Shown here in pieces: positions 43,532 to 52,579 of a stretch of DNA of 64,000 nucleotides. The stretch spans positions 1 to 64,000 of the forward strand of contig CAZNPL010000031.1 in the NCBI GenBank assembly GCA_964574815.1. Direction: 5' to 3'. Source of the DNA: CAZNPL01 sp964574815. GTDB lineage: Bacteria > Planctomycetota > Phycisphaerae > UBA1845. The notes under the pieces are model-generated. The model was not told the origin of the DNA. It did not search any database and worked only from the letters and a program-made list of their open reading frames with translations. The position numbers and the translations under genes were made by a program. Each line of letters starts with the position of its first letter. The first letter of the stretch is position 1.

Positions 43532-45865
43532 CTACTGTTGGCGCTCGAACGCCACCTGAAACGCCCCAAAATCGCGCAGCGTCAAACTGCAATCGGCGTT
43601 GGAATCGAGACTCTCGCAACCCGGCTTGAGCGGATCGACCGCGCAATCGAGCCAGAAGCCGTAATCGTCCAGATTGGTGTGCCCGTTGCAGTCGGCGTCG
43701 CCAAAACCGAACTCAAATGCACCCATGTCAATCCGGGCGCACAATACGCGTGGGATGCCGTCCAGGTCCCTCTCATTGCATTGATGTTCCGCTCCCGGTC
43801 CGCCGGAATCGATCGCCGGCGATCCAAAAGCCAGGCGCGGATTGTCGTCGGATGTGCCGGCTGTGTCGTCGTGACCGTCGGGGTCGATCAAGAGCGGATC
43901 CGCGCCGATGTTGCCGAACCGAGCGCCCTGCACCTCCCATCCCTCGATGCAACTGAACGAAACGAGCAAATGTCCGCCAAGAATCTGGGCCGACAGCACG
44001 GAACCTGAGTCGTCGATGTTACCCCAGAGAATTGAATTCGAAATTCGCGTCCAATCACCGGTTGCCGAATAGACGCCGCCGCAAGTCTGAGCAACGTTCA
44101 AGCTGAATGTACAGCCGTGAAATAGCTGCGCGCTCCCATCAACGCGGTAGTCAACATGATAGACGGCGCCCCCCTTGCAATCGCATACGTTACCGCTGAA
44201 CAGGCAGTTGCGGAATCTGGCGTTCGCCTGGTCTGTGGCCACCGCTCCGCCGCCTTGGCACTGGCCCGACCAGCGCTGAAGGCGGTTACCGATAAACATA
44301 GACCGAACCCCCGAAAGGGAGCCTTGCCGGCAGTTGATTGCGCCACCACGTGATCTGGCGGAATTCGCCAAAAAGAGACAGTCTTCGAACGTCAAGGTGC
44401 TCTCAACGTTGTCGATTGCTCCCCCGGAACCGGCCACATTATCCGTGAACGTGCAACGGGAAAACGACACCTCTCCTCGCGTTACGTGGATTGCGCCGCC
44501 ACGCGAGCCATAATTCCCCGTGAACCGGCAATTGGCGACGGCGACGCGTCCATCGATGACGTTCATCCCCCCGCCGCTTTCACGGCTGCTCACCGGGTCG
44601 TAGTCAGCGTGGCCGCCGGTAATGCTGAAGCCATCCAGGACTGCGGGCAGCGCAAGATCCTCGGCAGTCAACACGTGGTAGCTGTTGTCCAGCGAGTTTT
44701 CGCCGATTTGGCCGTCATCTCCCGCAAGATCACCAGTGAGCAAGGTGAGGTTCGCCTTCGGGTTGCGCTGGTCACGCTCGGTCTCGTTGCCACGGAATCC
44801 GCCGTAGACAGCGACGCCGGCCGCCAACCCAAACGACGCGGCTTGATTTTCGCCGTCCGGCGCCGGCGTGTAGACGCCGCCGGCAACCCACACCTCCTTC
44901 ACCGGATTGCGCCCGGTGCCGGCCGTTCGCAGGGCGTCGCTCAGGTCGGTATATGCGTTGGACCAATTCGTGCCGAGGTTCGCGCCCGAGGATCCGGCAT
45001 CGACAAAAAGAACCGTGACCTCGCATTCATCCGGCACGCCAGTTTCGTCCTCGTCACCGCTGGAGCCAAGTGCAACGTCACACGTGTCGGGCGCGAGATT
45101 GCCGTTACAGTCGTTGGCGTGACCGGATTGGACGTCGCAAATGTCCAGGACTCCGTTGCCATTGCAGTCGTCCATTTCGCACTCGTCGAGGATCCAGTTT
45201 TCATCGCAGTCCGGAGCCAACTCAACGGTGATTTCCTCGTCGTCGGGCACTCCGTTGCCGTTGCAGTCGCCCATGAAGATGATTTGGATTGCGTTGATCA
45301 CGGAAGTATACGCAAGCCCGCCGAAACAGTAGACCGTCAGCGTACCGTCTTCGACGCGCGCGGGAACAATTGCGTGGGTCGTGTTTTCCACAAACGCCCC
45401 CGGCCACTCACCCCCGACCCGCTGCCATTGGGAGAGATCGAGGCCGCTGACGCCGACCTCGGCTGTGATCGCCGGATCCGTTGGGTGCCATGCGTAGACC
45501 ACAACTTCATAGTCGCCATTCTGCAGTCCGACGAAGAGCCACTCGGAAGCGGCGTCCGTCCCGGCCAAGCAGAAGTCATCAAGCAAGCTCTCCATCTCGC
45601 CGGTCGTCCCGGCGTTGTCGACCGTGTAATGCCGGCGCGGCAAGCGGTGCAGATAGACTTCCGTCGTCGCCCCGCGCAGATCGCGCAGCGGCGGCTGGGG
45701 GTATTCAGAAGTGGGGCGATCGTTCCAGTATCCGGGCAGTCCGACAGCCGCGAAGCCGCTCGACGGCGTGCCGGCCAGGCTGCCCATGTCGATGTTAAAC
45801 GATTGCGCAAGAACTGGACGCGAACAGATGAAGATGGCCACGACAGCGGAACATGCAGGTCGCAT
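43532..45865 (-). CDS. Secreted right-handed beta-helix (polymorphic outer-membrane-like) protein with dockerin-like tail
   Basis: A 777-aa exported protein; ATG at 45865 follows AGGAG. The signal peptide ends at about LAQ (residue 21). Residues 60-190 may form a carbohydrate-binding-like domain. Three DCNGNGVPD-type calcium loops (about 205-270) follow. The central portion (about 280-680) is a parallel beta-helix with GGAI-x-x-x repeats, as in polymorphic membrane proteins with choice-of-anchor features (WVAGGVYTPAPDGENQAASFGL). The C-terminus has the dockerin-like pair DCNGHTNLDDYG and DSNADCSLTLRDFG. The function is probably surface adhesion or polysaccharide interaction. Confidence 0.85.
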   Translation of the reverse strand: MRPACSAVVAIFICSRPVLAQSFNIDMGSLAGTPSSGFAAVGLPGYWNDRPTSEYPQPPLRDLRGATTEVYLHRLPRRHYTVDNAGTTGEMESLLDDFCLAGTDAASEWLFVGLQNGDYEVVVYAWHPTDPAITAEVGVSGLDLSQWQRVGGEWPGAFVENTTHAIVPARVEDGTLTVYCFGGLAYTSVINAIQIIFMGDCNGNGVPDDEEITVELAPDCDENWILDECEMDDCNGNGVLDICDVQSGHANDCNGNLAPDTCDVALGSSGDEDETGVPDECEVTVLFVDAGSSGANLGTNWSNAYTDLSDALRTAGTGRNPVKEVWVAGGVYTPAPDGENQAASFGLAAGVAVYGGFRGNETERDQRNPKANLTLLTGDLAGDDGQIGENSLDNSYHVLTAEDLALPAVLDGFSITGGHADYDPVSSRESGGGMNVIDGRVAVANCRFTGNYGSRGGAIHVTRGEVSFSRCTFTDNVAGSGGAIDNVESTLTFEDCLFLANSARSRGGAINCRQGSLSGVRSMFIGNRLQRWSGQCQGGGAVATDQANARFRNCLFSGNVCDCKGGAVYHVDYRVDGSAQLFHGCTFSLNVAQTCGGVYSATGDWTRISNSILWGNIDDSGSVLSAQILGGHLLVSFSCIEGWEVQGARFGNIGADPLLIDPDGHDDTAGTSDDNPRLAFGSPAIDSGGPGAEHQCNERDLDGIPRVLCARIDMGAFEFGFGDADCNGHTNLDDYGFWLDCAVDPLKPGCESLDSNADCSLTLRDFGAFQVAFERQQ

Positions 45866-46167
45866 GGCTCGCTCCTTTCGCCACGTTCGCAGGGGCCGAT
45901 CGTTCGATCTTGGCGGACCCGCGGGCGGCCGCGAGGGGCTAGATCCGATGGGCAGTCAGATATGCTACGCATTGGGGCCGCGGAAAGTTCTCGGCACAAG
46001 CGGAGTAATCACACGGATTCTGAAAAAAGGGGCTGTGGAGCCGGAGGACGATTGCCGGGCGCGGCCGGCCTTGGCATGGCTGCGAACACGGCTGGGCCTC
46101 GACGGCATCCGGGTGACACCGTGCAAAGCTCGCACGGAAGTTGGGACGGCTCAGTGGCTTGAATTGC
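45866..46167. other. Intergenic region
   Basis: About 300 bases between two minus-strand genes. A plus-strand frame at 45711-46175 reads through it but is a shadow of the secreted-protein gene. I see nothing else. Confidence 0.4.
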
Positions 46168-46710
46168 TCAATTGAAGGAAGCGGGGTCCTCGCCGTCCAA
46201 GAGCTCTGCATCGTTCAATGGCTCGTCAACCTCGCCGTTCAATAACTCCATCATTTCGCGAACTTCCCGTTCGGAAACGTCGGCGGGCTTCTCCGTCGTG
46301 GGTGTGGCGTCTGCAACGGGTTCATCAGCCGTTTTGAATAGTGCCTGCACGAAGGATGCCGAATCAGTGTGTTGACAGCGGCGGTACTTGGCCTCATGAC
46401 GGATGGCCGTATCGCTGGTGACCACGCGGATGGTGCTCGGCTGACGGGCACGGTGGACGATATCGACGATGACGTCGTCGGCCGTGGCCGGCGCGCTGAA
46501 CCGGACGAAGACGCGGGTTGAGTCCATCTGTCTGGCCAGTTCCCGGCGGGGCGGCGGGCCGTCGAAGACGATGGTGACCTTGTCCTGGCCTCGTCTCGCC
46601 CATTCGTCCACGATGCGAACGAGCGTCTCGCGTCCGACGGCCGCGATGGGGGCGTGCTCGTGCATCGCGTGGAGGAGGTTGTTGCCGTCGATGATCACGT
46701 GCCCTTGCAT
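46168..46710 (-). CDS. NYN-domain (YacP-like) nuclease
   Basis: A 180-aa protein; the ATG at 46710 is preceded by GGAAGGA, so an ATG at 46761 is rejected. The NYN fold is evident: VIIDGNNLLHAM (first Asp, about residue 6), IVFDGPPP (about 45), DDVIVDIVHRA (about 75) and VVTSDTAIRHEAK (about 95), providing the acidic cluster of PIN-like RNases. YacP/Rae1 relatives cleave mRNA in a ribosome-dependent way. The C-terminal 55 residues are acidic and probably disordered. Confidence 0.85.
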   Translation of the reverse strand: MQGHVIIDGNNLLHAMHEHAPIAAVGRETLVRIVDEWARRGQDKVTIVFDGPPPRRELARQMDSTRVFVRFSAPATADDVIVDIVHRARQPSTIRVVTSDTAIRHEAKYRRCQHTDSASFVQALFKTADEPVADATPTTEKPADVSEREVREMMELLNGEVDEPLNDAELLDGEDPASFN

Positions 46711-46958
46711 GTCGAGTCCTTCCGGGGCCCGGCGAAAGTAACGGCTTCGCGCTTGACGCAATTGGCTCGGCGGGAGCCTCGCCCTCGCGTGCCGAGGTTA
46801 CACGAACAAGACACCAGTATGACGCATTCCGGCGGTGCCGGCGAGCCGTTTGGGTTCGGTGGCCTCGCTGGTCAATTTCCTGCTTCTGTGCGATAATCAA
46901 CTAGAGCCTGTGACCAAGCGAGAATCGCGTTTCCCCAGCGACAGGAGGCAATTCCCCC

Positions 46959-48200
46959 ATGTACGGACGAGTCAAAGAGGACCTCCGGAAGGAAATCGAG
47001 AGCATCCGTGACGCCGGTTTGTACAAGGAAGAGCGGGTCATCGTCACGCCGCAGCGGGCCGAGATCGACGTCGTCTACCCCGACGGGGAGCCTCCCAAGG
47101 ACGTCATCAACTTCTGCGCGAACAACTATCTCGGCCTGTCGTCGCATCCGGAGGTGGTCGCGGCGGCCCGCGACGGGCTGGAGTCGCGGGGCTACGGCAT
47201 GTCGAGCGTGCGGTTCATCTGCGGGACGCAGGATCTGCACACAGAGCTGGAGCGCAAGACCTCCGAGTTTCTGGGCACTGAGGCCACCATTCTGTATACG
47301 TCCTGCTTCGACGCGAACGGCGGGTTGTTCGAGACACTTTTGAAGGCCGACGACGCCGTGATTACGGATCAGCTCAACCACGCGTCGATTATCGACGGCA
47401 TTCGGCTGTGCAAGGCCCGGCGGTACATCTACCAGCATGCCGACATGGCCGACCTGGAGGCCAAGCTCCAGGAAACCGCCGACGCCCGGTATCGGCTGGT
47501 GGCCACCGACGGTGTGTTCAGCATGGACGGCGACATCGCGAAGCTGCGCGAGATCTGCGACTTAGCCGAGAAGCATGACGCCCTGGTGATGGTGGACGAC
47601 TCGCACGCGACCGGTTTCATGGGCAAGACCGGACGCGGGACCCACGAGCATTGCGGTGTGATGGGCCGAATCGACATCATCACGACCACGTACGGCAAGG
47701 CGCTGGGCGGGGCAAGCGGCGGGTGCACGTCGGCGCGGAAGGAGATCGTCGAACTCCTGCGACAGCGGTCGCGGCCGTATCTGTTCTCGAACACGCTGCC
47801 GCCGGTGGTGGCCGCCGCCGCGAACCGCGCCCTCGATCTGCTGCTGGGCTCGACGGAGCTGCGCGACCGGCTGGAGGCCAACACGAAGCGGTTCCGGACG
47901 GGGATGACCGAGGCCGGCTTCGACATCAAGCCGGGCGAGCATCCGATCGTTCCGATCATGCTGTACAACGCAAAGCTGAGCCAGGATGTCGCCCGCGACC
48001 TGTATTACGAGGGGATTTACGTGATCGGGTTCTATTATCCGGTCGTGCCCAAGGGGCAGGCCCGCATCCGCGTCCAGTTGTCGGCGGGCCACACACCGGA
48101 GCAGATCGACCGGGCGATCGAGGCCTTCACCGAGATCGGCCGGAAGTACGGCATCCTGGGCAAGAGCCGCGACGACATCATCACCACGTACGGAGAGTAG
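46959..48200 (+). CDS. kbl: Glycine C-acetyltransferase (2-amino-3-ketobutyrate CoA ligase)
   Basis: A 413-aa PLP enzyme of the alpha-oxoamine synthase family. It cleaves 2-amino-3-oxobutanoate with CoA to glycine and acetyl-CoA in threonine catabolism. ATG at 46959 follows AGGAGG. Family motifs: NNYLGLSSHP (about 50), GYGMSSVRFICGTQDLH (about 85), DDSHATGFMG, and the PLP-lysine motif TTTYGKALGG (Lys247). Length matches the family (about 400). threonine dehydrogenase is not nearby in this window. A YgbA-family gene follows on the same strand at 69 bp. Confidence 0.93.
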   Translation: MYGRVKEDLRKEIESIRDAGLYKEERVIVTPQRAEIDVVYPDGEPPKDVINFCANNYLGLSSHPEVVAAARDGLESRGYGMSSVRFICGTQDLHTELERKTSEFLGTEATILYTSCFDANGGLFETLLKADDAVITDQLNHASIIDGIRLCKARRYIYQHADMADLEAKLQETADARYRLVATDGVFSMDGDIAKLREICDLAEKHDALVMVDDSHATGFMGKTGRGTHEHCGVMGRIDIITTTYGKALGGASGGCTSARKEIVELLRQRSRPYLFSNTLPPVVAAAANRALDLLLGSTELRDRLEANTKRFRTGMTEAGFDIKPGEHPIVPIMLYNAKLSQDVARDLYYEGIYVIGFYYPVVPKGQARIRVQLSAGHTPEQIDRAIEAFTEIGRKYGILGKSRDDIITTYGE

Positions 48201-48269
48201 GAACGCCGAATGCTTGGCGTTGTGTGAGGGCTGGTATTCGAATTCCACTGAGCCGGGAGTGCAGGATTA

Positions 48270-48707
48270 ATGGCCGCCGCGCGGCGAGACATCTTGTCGG
48301 AGGGGAGAGTCGCTTCGTCCGAGGGCGACGAGCGGCGGTCGGTGGTGCCCGTGGTTCCGCCTGAAGACGTCCTCAAGGATATGAGGACGGTGGTTCGCTT
48401 TATCGAGTTCTACTGTGCGCGAAAGCACCGGGGCGCCCTTCGTTCGGCGGTCACGATGAAGTGCTTCGATCTCGCGGCCATTGCCGGGCACGAGGTGTGC
48501 CTCTGTCCGGATTGTGCCAAGTTGTGCATGCACGCGGTGACCAAGCGGGCGGCGTGTCCGCTGGACCCGAAGCCGCAGTGCAAGCATTGCCCCGAACACT
48601 GCTACCATCCGCGCTATCGGGAGAAGATCCGGGAGGTCATGCGTTTTTCGGGCATGCGCCTGGTTCTCCGGGGGCGCGTGGATTATCTGGCGCACCTGCT
48701 CTTCTGA
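48270..48707 (+). CDS. YgbA-family (nitrous oxide-stimulated promoter family) protein
   Basis: A 145-aa protein. The conserved segment spans residues 35-140: VVRFIEFYCARKHR at the start, a Cys-rich centre (CLCPDCAKLC...CPLDPKPQCKHCPEHCY) and PRYREKIREVMRFSGMR at the end. This is the pattern of the YgbA_NO family, small Cys-rich proteins induced by nitrosative stress in enterobacteria. At least seven Cys could bind a metal. It follows kbl by 69 bp on the same strand; no NO-responsive regulator site was identified. Confidence 0.8.
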   Translation: MAAARRDILSEGRVASSEGDERRSVVPVVPPEDVLKDMRTVVRFIEFYCARKHRGALRSAVTMKCFDLAAIAGHEVCLCPDCAKLCMHAVTKRAACPLDPKPQCKHCPEHCYHPRYREKIREVMRFSGMRLVLRGRVDYLAHLLF

Positions 48708-48766
48708 AGAGATGGTCAACCTTTACCTTCTTGACGATTGACACAACGCAAGTGCATTCGCGTCTA

Positions 48767-48793
48767 GGGTCAGAGCGCATTTAGTCGATAGTG
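48767..48793 (+). repeat. Left inverted repeat of the RAYT element
   Basis: 27 bp starting GGGTCAGAGCGCATTTAGT; it includes the transposase stop codon (48781-48783). Confidence 0.85.
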
Positions 48794-49743
48794 ATGGTCG
48801 CCTCCAGCCGGTCCACCTGCCGCCGAGCGGCTGGTGCCGACGATTCAATGCGGCGGATGGCTCCGACCACGCCGCCGTGAGATGTGTATCCCAACGCATC
48901 GGCCACCTCACGCGCTCGGTAGCCGAACCGCCGCCGGGCCAGGAAAGCCGCCACCGCCCTGGCCTCGCCGTCAACACGCCGACCCGGCGCCCACATGCTG
49001 ATGTCCGCACCGAAGGACTCGGCCACCGCCTGCACGATCCGCCTGAGCGACGGGCGCGGACGCAGGGCCTCCAGATCTTCCACGGATCGATCCGTCCGGC
49101 GCCCAATAAGCAACTCCTGAACCTGTTCCACATATCGCTCGCCGCCGACGATCAGCCCCTCGACGGCATCCCGCCACGGAGCGGCCGGCATCGAATCGAC
49201 GCCCGCGTCGACAAATCGCCGGTACCGCTGGCGAGCCTTCTTCTCGTCTCGCCCGAACTCGGCCAGCACATATCGATACGTCACCCACGGCAGTTGCCGC
49301 ACCGCCCAATGATAGCCCGGATAGCTGCTCCAGCGCCACTCCTGCGGGCGATCCACCACCTTGCCGCGGACCGGGTTCAGGTGGATGTACCGGCTCACCT
49401 CCCAGAAGTGTCCTTCGTTCTCGATCAGATGGGCCTTGTATCGCCCCTGGAAAAGGTGGCCGCCGCGGTCGTGGCGATGGTTGAAGTAGCTGGTGTAGCT
49501 TCCGTTAAGGTGCTGCATGCCGGCCGACAGGTTCGGCTCCGGCGTCTCCACATACAGATGCTCATGATTGTTCATGAGGACGAAGGCGTGCAGCCGCCAA
49601 CCATAGGTCTCCACCGTCCGACGCAGCCACTCCAGGCGGCGGACGCGATCGTGATCATCCTTGACGATGGGGCGTCGTTCGTTGCCCCGTGACATCACGT
49701 GGTAAAGTGCGCCTGGGAATTCGATTCGCAAGGGTCGGGCCAT
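48781..49743 (-). CDS. REP-associated tyrosine transposase (Y1_Tnp/RAYT)
   Basis: A 320-aa protein of the TnpA_REP (HUH, Y1) family. The N-terminus is the characteristic MARPLRIEFPGALYHVMSRG. The metal-binding HUH motif is seen in NNHEHLYVE (His-x-His, about residue 65) and a catalytic Tyr in TSYFNHRH (about 88), followed by GHLFQGRYKAHLIE. Residues 105-150 include the conserved IHLNPVR. The C-terminal 100 residues contain a DnaA-like helix-turn-helix (REVADALGYTSHGGVV), known in a RAYT subgroup. Start at 49743 matches family N-termini. The gene lies between 27-bp inverted repeats. Confidence 0.9.
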   Translation of the reverse strand: MARPLRIEFPGALYHVMSRGNERRPIVKDDHDRVRRLEWLRRTVETYGWRLHAFVLMNNHEHLYVETPEPNLSAGMQHLNGSYTSYFNHRHDRGGHLFQGRYKAHLIENEGHFWEVSRYIHLNPVRGKVVDRPQEWRWSSYPGYHWAVRQLPWVTYRYVLAEFGRDEKKARQRYRRFVDAGVDSMPAAPWRDAVEGLIVGGERYVEQVQELLIGRRTDRSVEDLEALRPRPSLRRIVQAVAESFGADISMWAPGRRVDGEARAVAAFLARRRFGYRAREVADALGYTSHGGVVGAIRRIESSAPAARRQVDRLEATITID

Positions 49744-49780
49744 GCTTTCGATCCTAACTTCGGGCGTGCCCGGATGCAAG

Positions 49781-49807
49781 CACTATCAACTAAATGCGCT
49801 CTGACCC
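49781..49807 (-). repeat. Right inverted repeat of the RAYT element, inside the ilvC 3' end
   Basis: 27 bp, reverse complement of 48767-48793 with one mismatch. It encodes the last residues of IlvC (GQSAFS) and its TGA stop. Confidence 0.85.
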
Positions 49808-50781
49808 CAGCTTCGGATGATGCGGCCGGTTTGTTCCATTCTGCTTTCGGCGTCCTGCTGTTCGAGGCGGTGCAGGTTCGGCAGGCCGTCGCGCTGCTCG
49901 TTCATCCATTCGGCCGCAAAGTCGCCGTTGCGGATGTCATCAAGGATCTGCTGCATGCGAGCCCGAACCGAGTCGTCGATCAGTTGCGGACCGCGCGTCA
50001 GGCCGCCATACTCAGCGGTGTTCGAGACGCGTTGCCACATTTCATGGAGACCATGGTAGTAAATTAAATCGACCACCTGCTTCAGCTCGTGCACACACTC
50101 CAGGTAAGCCTCCTCCGGCTCCATTCCCGCTGAGACCAGCGTCTCGTACGCGGCCTTCATCAACGCCGTCACACCGCCGCATAGAACCGTCTGCTCGCCG
50201 AACAGGTCGGCCTCCGTCTCTGCGGCGAACGTGGTGGCCCCGACGGCCGCCCGCGTCGAGCCGATCCCCTTCGCCCACGCCAGCCCCGTCGGCAGCGCCT
50301 GCCCGGTGGGGTCGCGCTCGACAGCCAGCAGCGCCGGCAGCCCCCTCCCATCAAGGTACAGCGACCGCAGCAAGGAACCCGGCCCCTTCGGCGCGACCAT
50401 GACGCAATTCGCGTCGGCCGGCGGATCGATATACCCGAACCGGATGTTGAAACCGTGCACGAACCCCAGCGTCACGCCCGGACGCATCGCAGGCAAGATG
50501 TCGGCCTCGTAGATCTCGGCGGCCGTCTCATCCGGCAGCGCCATAATCAGCAGATCCGCCCCGGCGGCGGCCTCACGAACCGCCTGAGGCTTGAATCCGT
50601 CCGCCACCGCCCGTTCGTAACTCGCCCCCCCGCGGCGCTGGGCGACGATCACGTCCAAGCCCGAGTCGCGCAGGTTGAGGGCATGGGCGTGCCCCTGGTT
50701 GCCGTATCCGATCACCGCCACCGTCCGACCTACCAGCACGCCCAGATCGGCCTCTTTGGGGTCGTACAGATGCATCGTCAT
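49786..50781 (-). CDS. ilvC: Ketol-acid reductoisomerase (class I), C-terminus altered by the RAYT element
   Basis: A 331-aa NADP-dependent enzyme of branched-chain amino-acid synthesis. ATG at 50781 follows GGAG with eight bases spacing; the frame open from 50826 has no signal. The Rossmann motif VAVIGYGNQGHAHALNLRDSG and downstream ANCVMVAPKGPG (about 130) are intact, as are the Mg-binding region (FGEQTVLCGG, EAYLECVHELKQVVDLIY) and SNTAEYGG. The last residues, SWGQSAFS, come from the inverted repeat, replacing the usual MMPWI-type ending. The active site is far from this end, so activity is probably retained. Confidence 0.93.
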   Translation of the reverse strand: MTMHLYDPKEADLGVLVGRTVAVIGYGNQGHAHALNLRDSGLDVIVAQRRGGASYERAVADGFKPQAVREAAAGADLLIMALPDETAAEIYEADILPAMRPGVTLGFVHGFNIRFGYIDPPADANCVMVAPKGPGSLLRSLYLDGRGLPALLAVERDPTGQALPTGLAWAKGIGSTRAAVGATTFAAETEADLFGEQTVLCGGVTALMKAAYETLVSAGMEPEEAYLECVHELKQVVDLIYYHGLHEMWQRVSNTAEYGGLTRGPQLIDDSVRARMQQILDDIRNGDFAAEWMNEQRDGLPNLHRLEQQDAESRMEQTGRIIRSWGQSAFS

Positions 50782-51048
50782 ACAATTCACTCCAAACCGA
50801 ACGTCTCGCTCATGCGTAGTACCCAAGCGCCCGGCGCGTCCGGGGACGCTTTATCACTTGTGCCAGAGTCTAACGCGCCAACCCCCCCCCTCAACGACAA
50901 CCATGCAGTGGCAGACAAGCTGCCAGTGGCACCCGCCTGAATTGTCACACGCGACAACAATGCCACCCTCCGGCGTCGCCGTTGCGTTTAAGGCGGTGGC
51001 CGACATAATGGCTCGCTTGAACTAGGACGATCGTTCTGGAGCCGGAAC

Positions 51049-52446
51049 GTGACCACCGACGTCAAAGACCTCCATCAGCAGATCATCACCGGCCTCGAGT
51101 CCGGCGAACCCGATGCGCTCAAAAAGGCGCTCGAGGACGTGCGGGCCGCCGATCTCGCCGAGGTCATCGATCTCCTCGACGACGAGCAGCGCTCCCGGGT
51201 GATCTACGCCACCCCGCCACGCGTCGCCGCCGAGGTGGTCATCCGGCTGGACGAGGCCGTTCGCGGCGAGGTCGTCGAGGATCTCGACGACGAGATCCTG
51301 ACGGACATCGTGAGGGAGATGCCGCCGGACGACGCGGCCGACGTCGTCGCAGAGCTCTCCCTCGAACAGTTCGACGAGATCCTGGGACACATCCCGCGGG
51401 TCCAGTCCAACCAGATCTCGAAACTGCTCACCTACGAGCAGGCGTCGGCCGGCGGGATCATGAACCCGCGCGTGCTCGCGCTCACCCCCGACTCCTCCGT
51501 CGCCGAGGCCGTAGACCGCGTGCGCACCTTCGCGATCGGTGAGGAAATCCATTACGTCTACGTCGTCGATCAGGACAGGAAACTGCTGGGCGTCGTTCCG
51601 TTGCGTCGCCTGGTGGTCAACCGTCCCGAAACCACGCTCGGCGATATCTGCGAGGACGACCCCGTCACCGTCCATGTCGACGATGATCAGGAAGAGGTGC
51701 TCCAGATTATACGCAAGTACGACATCGCCGAAGTGCCCGTGGTCGATGACGACGAGATACTCGCCGGGCGTGTCACCTACGACGATGTCATGGACGTGGC
51801 CGAGGAGGAGGCGGCCGAAGACATCTATCGGATGGCCGGTACGGACGCCGCCGAGCTCGAGACGCACTCGCCGTTCCGCGCCGCGCGCATTCGAATGGTG
51901 TGGTTGATTCCGTGCATGATCGGAACCGGTGCGGTGGCCGGCGTCGCCGCCGCATTCGGACAGTCGTCCCTCACCGTGGCCCAGATGGCCGCCCTGATGA
52001 TGTTCGTCCCCATGATTGCGGCCACCAGCGGCAATTCAGGAATCCAGGTCTCCGCGATCATCCTTCGCGGTTTCGCCACCGGCGAGCTCGTCGCGACCCG
52101 CATCTCCATGGTGTTCCTTCGCGAGATTCCCATCGCGATCCTGGTAGGCGTAGGATGCGCCGCGATGACCGGCTTGATCAGCGGTTCCGCGCTGAGCGTC
52201 ATGAAGACCGCCGGAGCACGGGCGCTGGCTTCGGAGGGCGTTCTACCCGCACACATGGGCCTGGCCGCCGGCCTCGGCATGCTGTGCGCCATTGCAGAAT
52301 CCGTCGGTCTGGGCATCACGCTGCCCTTCCTTTTCCGCCGCATCGGCGTTGACCCGGCCATCGCTTCGGGTCCGTTGATCACTTCGCTCAACGACGTGCT
52401 GAGCGCGTCGATCTATCTGGCCATCGCCCTCTGGATTCTCACCTGA
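51049..52446 (+). CDS. mgtE: Magnesium transporter MgtE
   Basis: A 465-aa Mg2+ channel. GTG at 51049 has GGAG seven bases upstream. The N-domain (about 1-125) has the repetitive alpha-helical pattern; a CBS pair (about 130-260) follows (IMNPRVLALTP, VVDDDEILAGRV); the five-helix membrane domain (about 285-465) includes the conserved PMIAATSGNSGIQ and the GPLITSLNDVLS ion-pathway segment. The size is standard. The CBS/N domains sense cytosolic Mg2+ and close the pore. Confidence 0.95.
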   Translation: MTTDVKDLHQQIITGLESGEPDALKKALEDVRAADLAEVIDLLDDEQRSRVIYATPPRVAAEVVIRLDEAVRGEVVEDLDDEILTDIVREMPPDDAADVVAELSLEQFDEILGHIPRVQSNQISKLLTYEQASAGGIMNPRVLALTPDSSVAEAVDRVRTFAIGEEIHYVYVVDQDRKLLGVVPLRRLVVNRPETTLGDICEDDPVTVHVDDDQEEVLQIIRKYDIAEVPVVDDDEILAGRVTYDDVMDVAEEEAAEDIYRMAGTDAAELETHSPFRAARIRMVWLIPCMIGTGAVAGVAAAFGQSSLTVAQMAALMMFVPMIAATSGNSGIQVSAIILRGFATGELVATRISMVFLREIPIAILVGVGCAAMTGLISGSALSVMKTAGARALASEGVLPAHMGLAAGLGMLCAIAESVGLGITLPFLFRRIGVDPAIASGPLITSLNDVLSASIYLAIALWILT

Positions 52447-52579
52447 TGCCACGGCAAAGCAGGCGTTGCACTTAAGCTCAACGATCGACTCGCGGGCGCA
52501 CGTTCAGATAAGACGTGTGTGTTTCAACTGTGCCACGGACAAGCGGAGCCGCCACGGCCGCGGAGCTTGCCCGTGCTTT

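Larger units (their letters stand above)
48767..49807 (-). mobile_element. RAYT/REP-type element bounded by 27-bp inverted repeats
   Basis: The element spans two inverted repeats (48767-48793 and 49781-49807) that differ at one of 27 positions, both beginning with the GGGTCAGAGCGCATTTAGT core. Between them is one transposase gene. The right end forms the last codons and stop of ilvC. No obvious target-site duplication was found. Confidence 0.75.

Noticed and set aside
44486..46162. 558-codon plus-strand frame
   Set aside because: Antisense to the beta-helix protein gene, which has a signal peptide, repeats and dockerin tail.
50827..51048. Magnesium riboswitch upstream of mgtE
   Set aside because: No M-box or ykoK-like structure was recognised; only a short hairpin is present.
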